Shown: positions 37,141 through 49,325 of the stretch, one piece after another | Numbering within the stretch: position 1 is the stretch's first letter | How the letters are laid out: each line of letters starts with the position of its first letter | DNA from: Sipunculus nudus | Lineage: Eukaryota; Annelida; Sipuncula; Golfingiida; Sipunculidae | NCBI GenBank assembly: GCA_026874595.1 | Contig: CM049306.1 | Location: 84,720,142 to 84,784,141, forward strand | DNA: 64,000 bases | Direction: 5' to 3' | Program-made: the position numbers and the translations under genes | The notes under the pieces: model-generated | What the model was told of the DNA's origin: nothing | What the model saw: only the letters and a program-made list of their open reading frames with translations | Databases searched by the model: none

Positions 37141-38282
37141 ATATGTATGATTGGTAATCCCAGAAACAACTGACGTTCCGAGGCAGCCAGAATCTATATT
37201 TTTCAAGACCCTTGTGAACTTTCTTGAGCCAAATTGGCGTAATCATTATTAATATGAAAGTACACATTGTTCATACTGAGGGTTTCTAAAGATTATTAGA
37301 TTATATGCAGTGCTCGGAAGGATTAAGCACCGCCTGTATAGCTGCTTCACATAGCAAAACAGGGATTGTTAATTTTTCAAACAAGATTTATTAAATCCTA
37401 TGTCCGGACATCACCATTATTTAAGTATTTATACCAAAGAAGACACTTGCCTCTTTTACAGTCAGCTTTATTTGGATCATTCCGGAAATTGTTCTGCAAC
37501 TCCATTTTATATTGACAGCCGCTTATAACATGAGAGTGCGTACGTTGTTGGTGTTAGTAGCATAATCAAGGTTTTCCCCCCTAATGATGAACGCAAAGTA
37601 ACCTTTCAGAACTTACTATTCTGGACGAATCTGACAGTGGCGAAAATATTTCTTGGAGCCAATTAAGGAAGCAATGTATTACGTACTTCTCCTTTCCATC
37701 TGCTGGTGAGCGTGCGCGAGGACCACTGTCGCTGACAACAACGGAATGGGGCCCGGCGGGGCAGCGAAAATTGTTTTCCTGAAGAGCGGTGGCGCTAATA
37801 TCCAATATGCTGGCTTATCAAGAAGACGGGAGAGTAGTAATAGGACAGACTGAGCCGCACTAATGCTGTTAGATAACAGGTCCTTTGTATCTCTCGCTAG
37901 GAATGGGTGACTATTGTGCTGCTTCTACATTAGGAATCTCTTCCATCCCGTACTGTACGGTCCTGTCTGTTCCTCGCCGGGCCCCCTTAACTAGCTTTCC
38001 GGAGTTATCTCCAGCAAGCGGTCTTGTTCTTCATGCGAGGAGCCGTGAAATTGTACCTACTTCCTCGGATTGACCAGAATTTAATTAGAGGTGCGGAACA
38101 GGTAGATTTAATGCAGAAAATTCCAGCTACAGGTATTTAGGGTAATGAGGTATATTCGATTATATGCAGGTCATTGCTTCTAAGTGATATTTACTACTTT
38201 CATGAATGGCCCCAGATTATATATTCTGAATTGTATGCATTCTGAATTGTAAGTGTGCAATGAGGATGCAAATGTTTCTTTG

Positions 38283-38284
<2 letters not shown>
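37141..38284. other. Intron 1 stretch before exon 2, no gene seen
   Basis: No recognised repeat. Short ORFs lack support. Confidence 0.5.

Positions 38285-38351
<67 letters not shown>
38285..38351. repeat. (TA)n tract just upstream of the exon 2 acceptor
   Basis: About 28 TA units plus TTTATATATA, ending 31 bases before the first base of exon 2. It contains no AG, so it does not compete with the acceptor. Confidence 0.95.
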
Positions 38352-38382
38352 AACTACTCACGACTTTTTTCTACATTTTAAG

Positions 38383-39427
38383 GCTTGTCCAGGTCACAGA
38401 GAGTAGGGACAGATGAAGACAGGGATGCATTGTGCATCTGCTCTCCTAGACCTGGTTTCTACCACACGGAGTCGCCCTGGTGGGAAAGCAACAATCAGGA
38501 GAAGTTTGCTGTTGCCAAGTTAGAGAGCTCAGAGCATGTAGGGACGGGCATCGACCCCTTGAATTTATATGACAAAGATGCACACGTAACAAACGCGCCC
38601 ACTACCGGCGTATTTAAGCTGCCGATGGGGCCAAGTAACAACATGGCATCTCATAGACCCCCAGATGTCAGTGTCCACAGCACAGCGGGGACATTCAGGG
38701 TGGACCCGCCCAGTGTCCTAGGTCCAGAGAAGGACTGCCTTGGACTCAGGGCTTCGGAAGCTTTCTCGTTGCCGCCGTCTCCGAGGAGAGTGTCGTTTCC
38801 ATGGATTGACGGACCGTCACCAGACGAGGGTACACGCGGATTTATCTCGTATGAAGCTGTGACACAAATCCACACAGATTCTAGTCTGTTCAGGGAAATA
38901 TCAAACATCCCAACAAAACAGGGCCGAGGTTTACTGGATAACAGGTCAGAGAACGTTTCCCCATATAGCCAAAGAAATAGTCAGGGAGGCGGGAGCCTTC
39001 CGAGAAACGATTCTTTGAAAGACTGTGATATTATCGGCGAAACTTTTGATTATAGATATCCGTGGCAACGGGATGTCGGAATTCAGTGTGAAATATTGCA
39101 AAGTGGCCGGGTCCCAAAAAACAATGCCCGAGCAGAGGGGTACACGGAGACGGGACAACCTGTACAACGAAAGAAGACTAGTAGCACACAAACAGGAAAT
39201 ATACAAAATACGAAATTACTAAAGAATGCCAAGACGGGTGATATGGAAGTCCCTGCAAGGACTACTCCAGTACAGAAGGACGCAAAGGAGTTTACTGCAA
39301 AAACTACTACTCCTTATACTGCTCCGCAGGGAGATGATAATATTACTGAGACAGGCAACGTGCCAGTTACGGACGACGATGCCAGCTCAATCGAACAGGA
39401 AGTTTTTTTTCGTGAAGCTGCTGACAC
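38383..39427 (+). CDS. Main gene, exon 2 (large internal coding exon)
   Basis: A 1,045-base exon with an open frame of 347 codons, by far the longest in the window. The acceptor TTTTTTCTACATTTTAAG precedes it and a perfect donor GTAAGT (39428-39433) follows. Entry phase 1, exit phase 2. The protein is rich in Ser, Pro, Thr, Asp, Asn and Gln, with no hydrophobic segment or known globular domain, so it is probably disordered and cytosolic. In the joined 1a isoform it spans residues 32-378. Notable motifs are ESPWWE (60-65), FPWID (169-173), YPWQR (256-260), DVGIQCE (261-267) and KKTSSTQTG (294-302). The last two resemble the GIQVD and TQT classes of LC8 dynein light-chain ligands. GC and codon use are clearly coding compared with the flanks. 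I do not recognise the gene family. Confidence 0.85.
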
Positions 39428-39433
39428 GTAAGT

Positions 39434-40332
39434 TATTTTTTGTTGTTCATTAATAAAAAAGTAGGATACTTATCTTAGGTATATAAAACGAGGCTTTTTT
39501 TAATCCGACGGTACTTGTGATGAAGCGTAATTTAAGTTTGTAAACGGGCAAATCTCATTGCGAAGCCGGATATCTATTAGCTATCATTTTATGCAGTCAG
39601 GTAAGGGAGTAAAAAGTAATTGAAACGGTGGTAGGTGAATTGATACATAAATGGAACTATTAGCGGTAATAACTCTGCCAAAGTTTACTTACAGGCAGAA
39701 GCGAATATTTTGGCGAGGTGTTGTTGGTCATAAGCTTGACAGGATACTTATATATATTTATCGCGTAGGCATGATTGTTTAACTAGAACAAGTACTAAAA
39801 AATTACAATAATTTCCTTTTCCTTTTACTTCAACATCACAACGAAAGAAAACCGTTCTTTTGAATTATTTTGGTAATTAATTTAATAATTATTCAAATTA
39901 AAAGCCTTTGGCATATGAGTTTCTTTTTCAAGAAACTATCAATTTGATCGGTGTGACAGTTATTATTGCTATATTATTAAAGAAAAATTCTTTTTTTTAA
40001 TGTATATTCTACTTGAACGGGCAACAGTGCTATTTCATCAAGACTAATGGAAATTAAAAGTTTTCATATTGTCGGCTACAGTTCTACTTCGGAAATTAAA
40101 AGCGTCATGGCAGGGATTAATTACTGAATTTTCACTACCTTTGTTTCTTTATTTCAAAATAATATTTAGGTTTGTCACGATTTCTACTTTAATAAATGGC
40201 AGCACGCTGAATTCCGGGAAGAAATTTAGAGTTAAAACATTGGTTTTTTTTCAGAACAGACTACATTATCCGACTGCGTTTGTTGCAAACTCTTAACTCT
40301 TAATTACAATCCTGTCGGTTCTCTGTCGTAGG

Positions 40333-40333
<1 letters not shown>
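39434..40333. other. Intron 2 stretch, nothing seen
   Basis: AT-rich. No recognised feature. Confidence 0.5.
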
Positions 40334-40419
<86 letters not shown>

Positions 40420-40441
40420 TTATATATATATATATATATAA

Positions 40442-40492
<51 letters not shown>
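40334..40492. repeat. Long (TA)n with repeated AAATTT interruptions
   Basis: About 159 bases of TA interrupted three times by the same TATAAATTTATA palindrome. This suggests that larger blocks were duplicated rather than single-unit slippage. Confidence 0.95.
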
Positions 40493-40496
<4 letters not shown>

Positions 40497-42360
40497 GTGG
40501 ATCAGAACCGAGAAATGCGTTAGATGTATGCTACTATGTGAGGATCGCAGTCTTCTTCCTTCATGTCATTCCAAATATTGAAAAAAACCATTAGGTCCCC
40601 GTGTTTTCCTTTTGTTTGTTCAACCTATTAATTTAGGATTAATTACACATTTGGAAGTTAATCATGTGGGCGTACCTTATATTCTTTACCTCATAAATCA
40701 GGAAAACATAATACATAACATTTTCCGATGATCCAACTAGCATACTACTAAGCGTGGCTTTTACCAATTTTTGGCATATTGTGTTAGAACAAAACCCAGT
40801 TAATACTTGGAGAAACAGATTTGAGACAGAAAAAAAAATTCTTCAGATAAAAATGTACGGGCTATTAAACAAATGACAAGCAGTTTTGCCTATGGGCTGT
40901 TTTTTAAAGATTGAGCCGTATGGGTTTAAAACTGGCTCGCCATCATAGCGTTTATTGACATTTTAGGTGGTGTGATCTGACTATTTTTAACTGGCCAGCA
41001 TTGGAGTTTTCAAGTGAAAATTCAACTTCTCTTTGTACGTTTGTCGTAAAATGTTGGTTGATTGTCCACGTCGGCAGTCAAATAAAAAGTAATCAACAAA
41101 AAAAATACAAATTTATTTTTTATATCTTTGGCTCTTCTTGCTCCGTTTCTCAATATAAACAGGTACGTCGTTTCCAGTGTCCTGTTTATGTTCATTAGAC
41201 AAAGTTATATATAGACCCTGGGACATCTATTTTTCTACTACATGTACACTCATTCTGAACTTATGACAATTTGAGCTGCTTATTATATTTGCTGTAGATT
41301 TGCTGCAGGACTGCACAGCGCACATACATAACACAACCTTGGTTTCGATCATAATCAACTTAGGCATTTTAGAAAAAAATGGACAGTACTTCAAGTTCTT
41401 GGTGTCCCAGCGTAACATCGGACGCGACAGTTCCTGTGGGACCCAGAGAATTAAAACCGGCTCTTGCATGAGTTATTTACCTCAAACAAACCAGTCATAA
41501 GCTTCCTTGGCAACTGAAAAAAGATTTGTAATATATTTAAAACACGAGAAGTTAAAATATAATGTTACACATATCCAAGATCCTATATGTGACTTTTCAA
41601 AATTTTGGCCTCAGCGTCCCTGGCCCTTCATATTTCAATTCCATGAATTCCCTGATCAGCCCTTGAAAACTTTATCCTCTGCATTGGAAACGATTAAAGT
41701 TAATGTTCCAAGCTTGAAGATGAATCATTTCTTCATATTTAATGAAAACACATCAACTGAACCTGCGATAACCTATACTAAAAATATAGATGTAAACATA
41801 CAGGTAGCCAGAGAGACACACATTCTTTGTTAAGAACAAAGGATGTTTGTGGATGTAACTCGTACTATTAATTTTAATTAGGAAGTAATCACTCTATTCC
41901 CTGAGGCTCGCCGGCATATTATAAACCAGGAAGGACGGAGCACCGCGGATCGGTTTTAAGACTAATTCCTAACTCTTGCATGGGAACCCTGCATGGAATT
42001 CCTGAGCTGACGATCGTATGAAATCAGTTTACCGCCCTGTACATGCCGGGCTAATGGTCTTTCCTTATGGGTCATTGTGCACTAATTTGCAAATGTTGTG
42101 ACCTAGTGAGATGTAATGTAAGAACAGTGCCATTAAGCTAAAGCAGTGTCACCTTTCTTGATGGGCAGATTTTGGGACAACTCAGTAGGGTTGTGTGCTC
42201 TCTCCTTTATTCTTCACATGCAAATGAAGTTGAATCCATAATTCATATTCCTTATACATTTGAAACGTTTTATCTTTCAAAGATGGTTAAAGACTGATGG
42301 ATTGTAGCTTTTTTAGGGCAGCTTTCCCAATTTGCTCTAAGAGCTCTAAGACGTCTTCTG
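40493..42360. other. Intron 2 stretch, no supported gene
   Basis: Includes a 108-codon plus-strand ORF at 41507-41833 with no recognisable domain, flanking splice framing or codon bias. Probably chance. Confidence 0.45.
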
Positions 42361-42803
42361 ACCTTTATAAACTCAAGGTAATCCCTTTAAGCTTTTATAA
42401 AAAAGGCCAGAAAACGTAAAATATCAGTGCACACAGGCTGCTTGTTTTGTTTATATCAACGTGTTTATAATATGTGGGGCCCGCCAAAATAATCAAAACA
42501 AATTGAACAAGGGCATCTGGCAACAAGTCAGATACGCAAGAGGTTTGCAAGTCGCGTTTTTTAACAAGTTGCCTTTCTACCTCCGCATATATACAACCTA
42601 CCACCTTAGGTAACATGTTTTTCCCGTTTGTCAACATTCCTGTGTTTACAAACATGTTGTTGATAAAAAAAAGTTCACACATCCTTCACGAAGGCCTTAT
42701 TAGAACTTTTCACAACCAAGATTACCCTTAGATCATTAATTAGATCAGAGAGAAAGCCAAAAATCACATTTTTTTCTAAAGGTAGGTGAATAAGCACCTT
42801 TAA
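42361..42803 (+). mobile_element. TTAA-bounded MITE, copy 2
   Basis: Collinear over about 430 bp with the 13736-14207 copy (shared ATATGTGGG, CCGCCAAAAT, CAAGGGCATCTG, CATGTTTTTCCCGTTTGTC blocks). It ends in GCACCTTTAA like the first copy. The left terminus is missing or diverged. Unspecific ORFs across it are not genes. Confidence 0.65.
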
Positions 42804-43429
42804 CTCTGTGATATAATGTAATTTTTTAAGATAACTTTTGAACCCACCGTTCGTAAAATTCAATTTTGCTGATTTTCATCTATCGCTTTTTTATCTTAAA
42901 CATATACCAGATTAATAAAAAAAACTTAGGTGACAGACAAATATAATGTAGAACAGACGACTATATACATCGCAGCGGATATGGATACTCAACATATTTA
43001 TACAAATGATATCACTTACGTTGTATCAAACAAAAAGCTTAATGAGCCTATCATTCACACTGAATTGTTTCAAAGTGCGTTCACCACATGGTGAGGTATA
43101 GCTTAAAAAATATGGAAACATGTCGCATGTTCTAATTTCTTTTGCCCTCTTTAATTATTCCATCGACGCACTTAAGTCTTTTCCTGGGCCTGCCAACTAA
43201 TTTATAAATAATTAAATAATGTCTAGACTTTCGTTAATGTAAACTTGCAATCAGAAAGACCTCTACATTAAACAGAGATCTGACATTAAAGAAAAAACAC
43301 CTCACACAACTTTGTCTGCATCAAGTGGGGGATATTGTTTTGTGTGATACCCTGAGGCTGGACATTTTAATCGCGGGTGTAGACTTCAAGCTTTTCCCAT
43401 TCCAGGTTTTTCTCCTGATCAGATCCCCG
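42804..43429. other. Intron 2 stretch, nothing seen
   Basis: AT-rich. No recognised feature. Confidence 0.5.
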
Positions 43430-44065
43430 ACCCCCTTTATGGTTCCCGGAGCCAGGTTAACACAGCAATTTTAAGACTGTCACTTGGTTGTTTTTGATAA
43501 ATTAAAGCTAAATAAAGATATAAGAAAATAGAACATTCACATATTGTTAATGATATTGTTAATTAAAATGACATTGATTCAGTCACTGTGACAAAGTACA
43601 TGGCAATTTACATACAAACATATCGTACATCATTCAAGAATCCAGAAGAAATAAATCACAATAATTACAAGTATAAAGAAAAAAAATGGCTTGAGAGGGT
43701 AGCCTGAAATCGCAGGGGAAAGGATGAAATCGATTTCAGGGTACCCCCTTAGGGTTCCAGAAACCAGGTTAACACAGCAATTTAAAGAGTTTCACCTTCT
43801 TGATTTTGGTAAATTATAGCTAAATAAAAATGTATGAAAAAAGAACAGTCACAAATTGTTAATGATATTTTTAATAATAATGACATTGATTCCAATATGT
43901 CAGAAAGTACATGACACTTTACATACAAACATAACGTACATTATTTTAGAAATCCAGAAGAAATAAATCACAATATTAATTACTAGTAAATAAACATAAA
44001 GAAAAAAAACTGGCTTAAGAGGGATGCCTAAAACCGCAAGGGACAGGACGAAATCGATTTCAGTT
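43430..44065 (+). repeat. Two-unit tandem duplication, 312-bp period
   Basis: CCAGGTTAACACAGCAATTT begins at 43452 and 43764. The units stay collinear through TTGTTAATGATATT, CAGAAGAAATAAATCACAAT and GAAATCGATTTCAG. Divergence of roughly 15 percent by eye indicates an old duplication. A GTAGCGATTT-type motif (reverse strand) follows at about 44100, linking it to the 20330 repeat. Confidence 0.8.
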
Positions 44066-44264
44066 TAACTCTCCCCCCGATAATTTGAGCGGGGATAATC
44101 TAAATCGCTACACCGCTTCCTTTTGTGAGCGGCGTTTATTCATTTTCTTGCTGAGACGTTGGGTCTCCGATCGACTTGATTTTCCTTTTTTCAATGTGCA
44201 TCAACACGCCGGGTTCCCATAAATAAACGTCTCTGTGACTTGATATACATGGAACACATGCCTG

Positions 44265-44416
44265 CTAAATATCAGCCGCGGGCAAAACCACGATTGACAG
44301 GAAAGGTATCTCAAAGATATTATTTCTAAGGCGCCATTGTTTGTGCCTCTGTGTTTTACCATTATTTTTTTCATCTTTGCTTGATACAGTGACATTATAT
44401 ATTTCCACACCCACCA
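44265..44416 (-). CDS. Candidate antisense gene, possible last exon D
   Basis: Minus-strand frame reading VVGVEIYNVTVSSKDEKNN and onward to LSIVVLPAADI and a stop. Using the AG just before plus position 44416 it enters in phase 1, matching exon C. The acceptor (ACAAGAAAG) is weak and an earlier AG competes with it. Listed only because it completes a phase-consistent A-C-D chain of 147 residues. It may well be chance. Confidence 0.15.
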
Positions 44417-44985
44417 CTTTCTTGTTAAAATGAACTCAAGATTCGTTTCGTTTGCGATGGGATTTTAAGCGTTCAAATATTAAAAATATTATTTATGTTT
44501 TAAATGTACATATTTCGGCTATTATTGCTCAGGCGTGTCTTGCACTGTGACGTTTAGGAGATATATAGGACATAATTTGTTAAAGGCATATATTCACAGT
44601 TTTAAAACATACGTTTTGTACAAAGTGTTTGAAAAAAGTGACTTGGTCAAAATTAGTTTTCGTACCAAATTATCTTCAGACAAATTTAATGAATTGAAAG
44701 GAACAATTGGTGGGAGTGTAATTTAACCCAGATGTTTTAGTGTTAATGATATTCATAACTCATTTAATCCGTGATGGAGCCCTGATAAGAAATGGTAATT
44801 ACAAGCATTTCATCGAAGCTACGTAAATTGTCTAATGTTTGTCTAATATTTGTTCCATTTCTTTATTTCAGTAGCCTATGATCATTCTATGCGAACATAT
44901 CTGTTCAATAAAAAAAGGGGAAACCCTGTACCTAAAAAATAATAATTGTAAGAAGGGGCAAGGCATAAGATTATCTTAAACTTAC

Positions 44986-45134
44986 CGGCAGTATTGGGAT
45001 TCGTATACACTACAGGTGTTGCACACGCGCTCTCCACTGGGTCAGCCATCTGTTTATCGCTTGATTTGATGATCATGAGTAGCTGATCACGTCCGCCTGG
45101 GAAGCGATCGACGGGGGAGCGGAAATTTGGTCCC
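44986..45134 (-). CDS. Candidate antisense gene, alternative exon C
   Basis: On the minus strand a T-rich acceptor (GATTTTTTTTTAAG) precedes a 149-base open stretch ending at a perfect donor GTAAGT (plus 44985-44980). Entry phase 2, exit phase 1. The peptide runs GPNFRSPVDRFPGGRDQLLM and on to VVYTNPNTA. No recognised domain. Its entry phase equals that of exon B, so exon A could splice to either. The higher GC of the block supports coding, but the evidence is splice signals and phase only. Confidence 0.35.
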
Positions 45135-45990
45135 CTTAAAAAAAAATCTACAGCCGCTTCTTCAAAACTCAGCACTAATATTTATAGTTTATAAACGATA
45201 TGTTACCAATTCTGTGGAACAGACAAATTCAATTGTACATCGTAAGTTAATTGATTATACTAAACTGAATTGAGGTTACATTAGATATAAGTAATGAGAG
45301 AAGCAGTGAGAAAACGGATACTTTTAAAGTATTTCGGAAACTGAACAAGGTACAGTATAAACGTAATTTAATGTTTATAATGTAAAACAAAATGTACACC
45401 GAAGTCTACTGCATCATCCAATGTGTTTTTTCTTTATTGGATAACTGCGGATTGATTACGAAATGTACTATGATTTAACTTAAATTAAAGTCAGGAACGT
45501 CTTGAATGTTTTACTTCGAGGGTGTATACTTGACTGCTTGATAGACTGATTGACTGTAGCGGTAACAAATAGGGCCGCTGCTCGTCAAAACGGCTTTAAA
45601 TACGGCTGATTTATATAAAGCTATTCTGTCTGTAGGTAACCTACCCACAAAGCGTCAGTAACGACCCTGTTAATTAAAACAAACGAGCCTTTTTGCCAGT
45701 TCTGGGCAGCACCAGATATTTATGGATCATTCAAGGAACCTTCTTAAGAAATTGAATGCTCTTGTAAAAGCCACTGTCATATAAGAGACTAGTTCATTGA
45801 CCAGACCAACCCTAACTGAAGTATATAGACACATTTAGGAGACATATGAATCGGTCTGGAATGAGCGCTGCAACGTTTCTCGACGGTCGAGTACTTCAGA
45901 CTAGTAATTCTGCTTGGCATTCACACTTTGAGCATAAACCAGGATTGCCTGGCTGAAGGTCTTTAACAATGGCCGCGTTCTTTGCCTTCC
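45135..45990. other. Intron or 3' region of candidate antisense gene
   Basis: No feature recognised. No clear AATAAA follows the exon B stop on the minus strand; CATAAA near 45720 is the nearest similar hexamer. Confidence 0.4.
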
Positions 45991-46165
45991 TCAATGCCGT
46001 AGGATGGCACGCACTCTGTTAGAATTCCATGGACTCAGGCTAATGCGTGCGGCATCGCGGTAGACGTTCTTATCGTGTTTGCACAGCGTGTCGTTCAAGC
46101 CACCATTTTCAGGACCGCAGGCAGCATTACGCCACACTTTTCCGTCCAACCATTTCTTCCAGCAT
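45991..46165 (-). CDS. Candidate antisense gene, exon B (terminal)
   Basis: A strong minus-strand acceptor CTTGTGTTTCAATTTCAG leads into 58 codons including the TGA stop at plus 45993-45991. The first base A completes TCA (Ser) with the TC left over from exon A. The peptide starts CWKKWLDGKVWRNAACGPEN and contains three Cys and three Trp, unusual for chance translation of AT-rich DNA. With exon A it makes a 105-residue protein with no signal peptide and no family I recognise. It lies antisense within intron 2 of the main gene. Confidence 0.4.
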
Positions 46166-47352
46166 CTGAAATTGAAACACAAGGAATTAGATGTGCTGCA
46201 GCAGCCTAATTTGCTTCCTACTTTCCCCCTCTGATGACATTTCATATCCTATTTTTGCAGGGATTTGTTGTGCTTTTGCCACCGTAATCCTTCAGAAGGA
46301 GATGACTTGTTTTTCCAGCCGGTCACACATAATAATAACCCCATGCAGGAAGTACTGTAGATTTTGAAAATAAATTAAAGGAGAGTACTTTTTACCCGAA
46401 GAACTAGGAATTAAATAATCATCAAGACACGTGTTCGCACTTTGAACTCTTCATGGAAATAGTGTTCACTTTAAATAAATGAGTCTTTCTGGATATTCAG
46501 ATGTATTTTTCGATATGTTAGATAGTCTTTCCTGATTCCACGAGACTTTTAGGGCAATATGACGTAAGACAAATATAATAAATTGGCATCGGAACCTCAG
46601 AAACCGTTCTTTTGATACTAAACGGTATAAAATAAATACACACCATTCTTTTTCAGTCGGTCTCCATTACAACAGACATAAGAACGTGGCAACGCCGTAC
46701 CATGGACAAACGATTGAAAATATCGTATGCTTTGTTTGCTGTGTAATATGGTTCGTATAATTAAATTAACAGCCCCGCCGATTTATAGACCCAAAAAGTG
46801 GAAAACATTGACAAGACAACGAGGCAGTATATCTGATTTATCTCTTTGAGTCAATACTATTAACATGTGGTAAATGAAAATTTTTCATAAAAGAAATAAT
46901 GAATGGTAGGGAACCAGCCTCTAGTAATGATCAGTGATCATATATTAGTGTTACAACTCGTATATTAATTTTAAATAATTATGAAGTAAAGACTGATTAG
47001 AAACGGTCAATGCATGTTATCACGACATTTTATTGGCAAAATCAAGAATACATCTGAAATGCATCTTAATGAATAGAATGAGTATAATATTTTTTTTCAA
47101 AATATACTGATATCTCAAATGTATGTTCATATATACGTCCGTTACTTAGGCCGTATTCTGCCATTTAAACCCTCTAATTGCAAAGTATCATCGTGTGGGT
47201 TTTATCTTTATAATTCATGAAACAAGTGCCTGCAAGGTGACCGCGTGTCATGTATGTTATATTTGGTACTGCAGTATTCTTTGATGGGATGTCGTGCCCG
47301 TATGCAGTTACTTTGATGTTCCAAGACAATACGTGAGGGAGTAGTTACTTAC
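46166..47352 (-). other. Intron of candidate antisense gene (A to B, 1,187 bp)
   Basis: On the minus strand it begins GTAAGTAA and ends TTTCAATTTCAG, both consensus. No repeat recognised inside. Confidence 0.35.
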
Positions 47353-47495
47353 GAAGGCTCGCTAACAATAAGGTCACAGCCTCTTCTCTGTAGTACGATA
47401 AAGAATTCTACACAAATCTGCTGGACGGGTTGGGGAGTACTGTAGGATAATTGTTTGTGAACTTCTTGTGAACATGTTGTGAACTGGCTCTTCAT
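47353..47495 (-). CDS. Candidate antisense gene, exon A (first)
   Basis: On the minus strand an ATG directly after an in-frame TAA opens 47 codons plus TC, followed by donor GTAAGT (plus 47352-47347). The peptide starts MKSQFTTCSQEVHKQLSYST and includes CVEFFIVLQRRGCDLIV. TATAAAAAG sits only about 8 bases upstream of this ATG. A TATA-driven transcript would therefore start downstream of it, so either the start lies elsewhere or another initiation site is used. Exit phase 2 fits exon B and exon C. Confidence 0.35.
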
Positions 47496-47560
47496 TTATC
47501 CTTTTTATACGACGTTATTTTATTTTTGCGGTAGCTCTCACAGTTAATGTCATTAAGTGT
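47496..47560 (-). promoter_or_regulatory. TATA-like motif before candidate exon A
   Basis: Minus strand TATAAAAAGG just upstream of the exon A ATG (plus about 47502-47511). The spacing is too short for the ATG to lie in a TATA-positioned transcript, so its role is doubtful. Confidence 0.2.
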
Positions 47561-48075
47561 CACAGCTACCTTGGTATTTTTACCTTGATCGAATTTTCAA
47601 GATCTTTTTTTCCCGAATTAAGTCTATACCACTCAACATTTCTTTCTGTGGGGATAAAATCTCCATAAACGCGGATTGCTTATCCATAAAAAAAGTATAT
47701 CCCATAAAACTAGCTGAATCAAGGTTTAAGTTCATTCAGCCTTCAGAAATTTAAAACCCTGCGGTAATTCAGATTGAGCATTTAAAGTGTTGGGGACTAT
47801 GGTGTGCAAACCCATCGACGTTATTATTTTTTTTTTTTTTTGGTGCTAGATCTCACAATCATTAATAGTCAAAGCTACCTTGATATTTTTACCTTGACCG
47901 AATTTTCAAGATCTATTTTCCCGAATTAAGTCAATACCACTCAACAGTTTTGTCTATGGATATAACAACTCCATACACGCGGATTGCTTATCCATATAAA
48001 AAGTATATTCCGTAAAACCAGCTGAATCAATGTTTAAGTTCATTCAGCCTCCAGAAGTTTAAAAACCTGCGTTAA
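47561..48075 (+). repeat. Spaced two-unit duplication, 309-bp offset
   Basis: GCTACCTTG(G/A)TATTTTTACC starts at 47565 and again at 47874. The copies are collinear for about 200 bp through ACGCGGATTGCTTATCCAT and GTTTAAGTTCATTCAGCC. An unrelated spacer with a T-run separates them. Confidence 0.8.
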
Positions 48076-48984
48076 TACAGTTTCTAAATATAACAAATCA
48101 AATGAAGAAAAAGCCACGTTATGTAAGTGGAAGTTACCTTAGGAAACATTGACATATATTGGGTTCTTATCATGCAACTCGTATATGATAATAAAATAAG
48201 ATAATAATCAAAATCTGCATATATAATTGCTGTCCATTCTCGACAAAGGGCATGTGGCTTTGACTTCCGCCTGTGGTTATATTATATACGCAAAGGCAAT
48301 GACATTTAAACCTTCAGATAACAGGTCATAACTAATTATTAAAGAAACTGTATAATATATTGCTTTCAATTTATAAAAAAAATATTTGCGTGCAGTACGT
48401 CCAACATGTGTTGCAGTCTACTATATCTCGTTGTTTATAAACTTGTTGCGTCATCGGGGAAAGCAGCTGGAAGGAAAAATTGACAAATAACAACACCATG
48501 TACTGTCAAGCTAGGCCACAGCATCCTAATAATTGTTATATTAACTCCAGTCCCATCGCGTGTCCGACCTGATTGACCAATTTGCCACTGTGGCATTTCA
48601 AAGAGTTGTTGTCAACCAGCACGCGATGAAGATCGTTGTGACTGGATTTTCTTTGGTGATTCCATGTCTCTGCTGTGCTGTTTACCTTGATTTATCGTGG
48701 GAACCTTTCACTCTAACACCATTATCTCAGATTTGGATGGATCAGTGGTTGAGAAAAAAACGCTCATCGACTTTCTAATTTGAGCGCTGAACTTTTGTAG
48801 TACAAAGGAGGTAGAGACTTTGAAACTCATAAAATTAAAAATGTCAATGTCAGCTTTTATGAATGTCCGCAATCCCACCTACCAGACACTGCCAACTGAA
48901 CAGCATACCCCTCCCATTAACAAAAGTTCCAATTATTCAAGTATTTTTTTTGCAATCAACGCATTATTTATTCGCATTCTGAAA
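48076..48984. other. Intron 2 stretch, no supported gene
   Basis: A plus-strand ORF at 48560-48778 follows a possible acceptor (TTAACTCCAG) but has no donor and no recognisable domain. Confidence 0.4.
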
Positions 48985-49325
48985 GTTAAAACAGTAATGA
49001 AACTAGAAATCTGCATTCTCAGGAATGCAAGCCTCCGCAATGTTGGGGTTCCTACTGATGGAGACATCCAAAAGTGTGCTTGCATTCACTATTACATTCA
49101 CAATATTCACAAGTTCCTTCGTTCATATGTGACTTAACATTAGTGAATAATCCTTCATGACGAATATGAATCCTGATCATGTGCCGTATCTCCACTGGCC
49201 CATTTCCAAAATGCCTGAAACTTTCATTAGATTCTGTTCATGATTGCGTGGGTAATATTGTCGACAAACACACAAGCATACACACGAACGGGAATGAACT
49301 CTTACCCTCCTGGGAGGTAATAAAA
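48985..49325 (+). repeat. Dispersed repeat, copy 2 (possible LINE 3' tail)
   Basis: Collinear with 33650-34010, including AACTAGAAATCTGCATTCTC, GAATGCAAGCCTCCGC, ACAAACACACAAGCATACA and the final CCTGGGAGGTAATAAAA. No coding function seen. Confidence 0.45.

Larger units (their letters stand above)
3032..38382 (+). other. Intron 1 of the main gene (about 35.4 kb, phase 1)
   Basis: Begins GTGAGT and ends TTTTTTCTACATTTTAAG before exon 2. A branch-point-like CTACTCAC lies about 25-30 bases before the acceptor. It is filled with transposon-derived repeats and microsatellites, listed separately. If exon 1b is real, its transcript would use only the part of this intron from 7935 onward. Confidence 0.55.

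Noticed and set aside
38460-39075. The Pro-Trp motifs suggested the CPWE repeats in the tail of GPR158/GPR179 receptors
   Set aside because: The motifs lack the preceding Cys and constant Glu, and the inferred N-terminal exon has no signal peptide or membrane segments.
48560-48778. 72-codon ORF after a possible acceptor
   Set aside because: No donor, upstream partner or domain seen.
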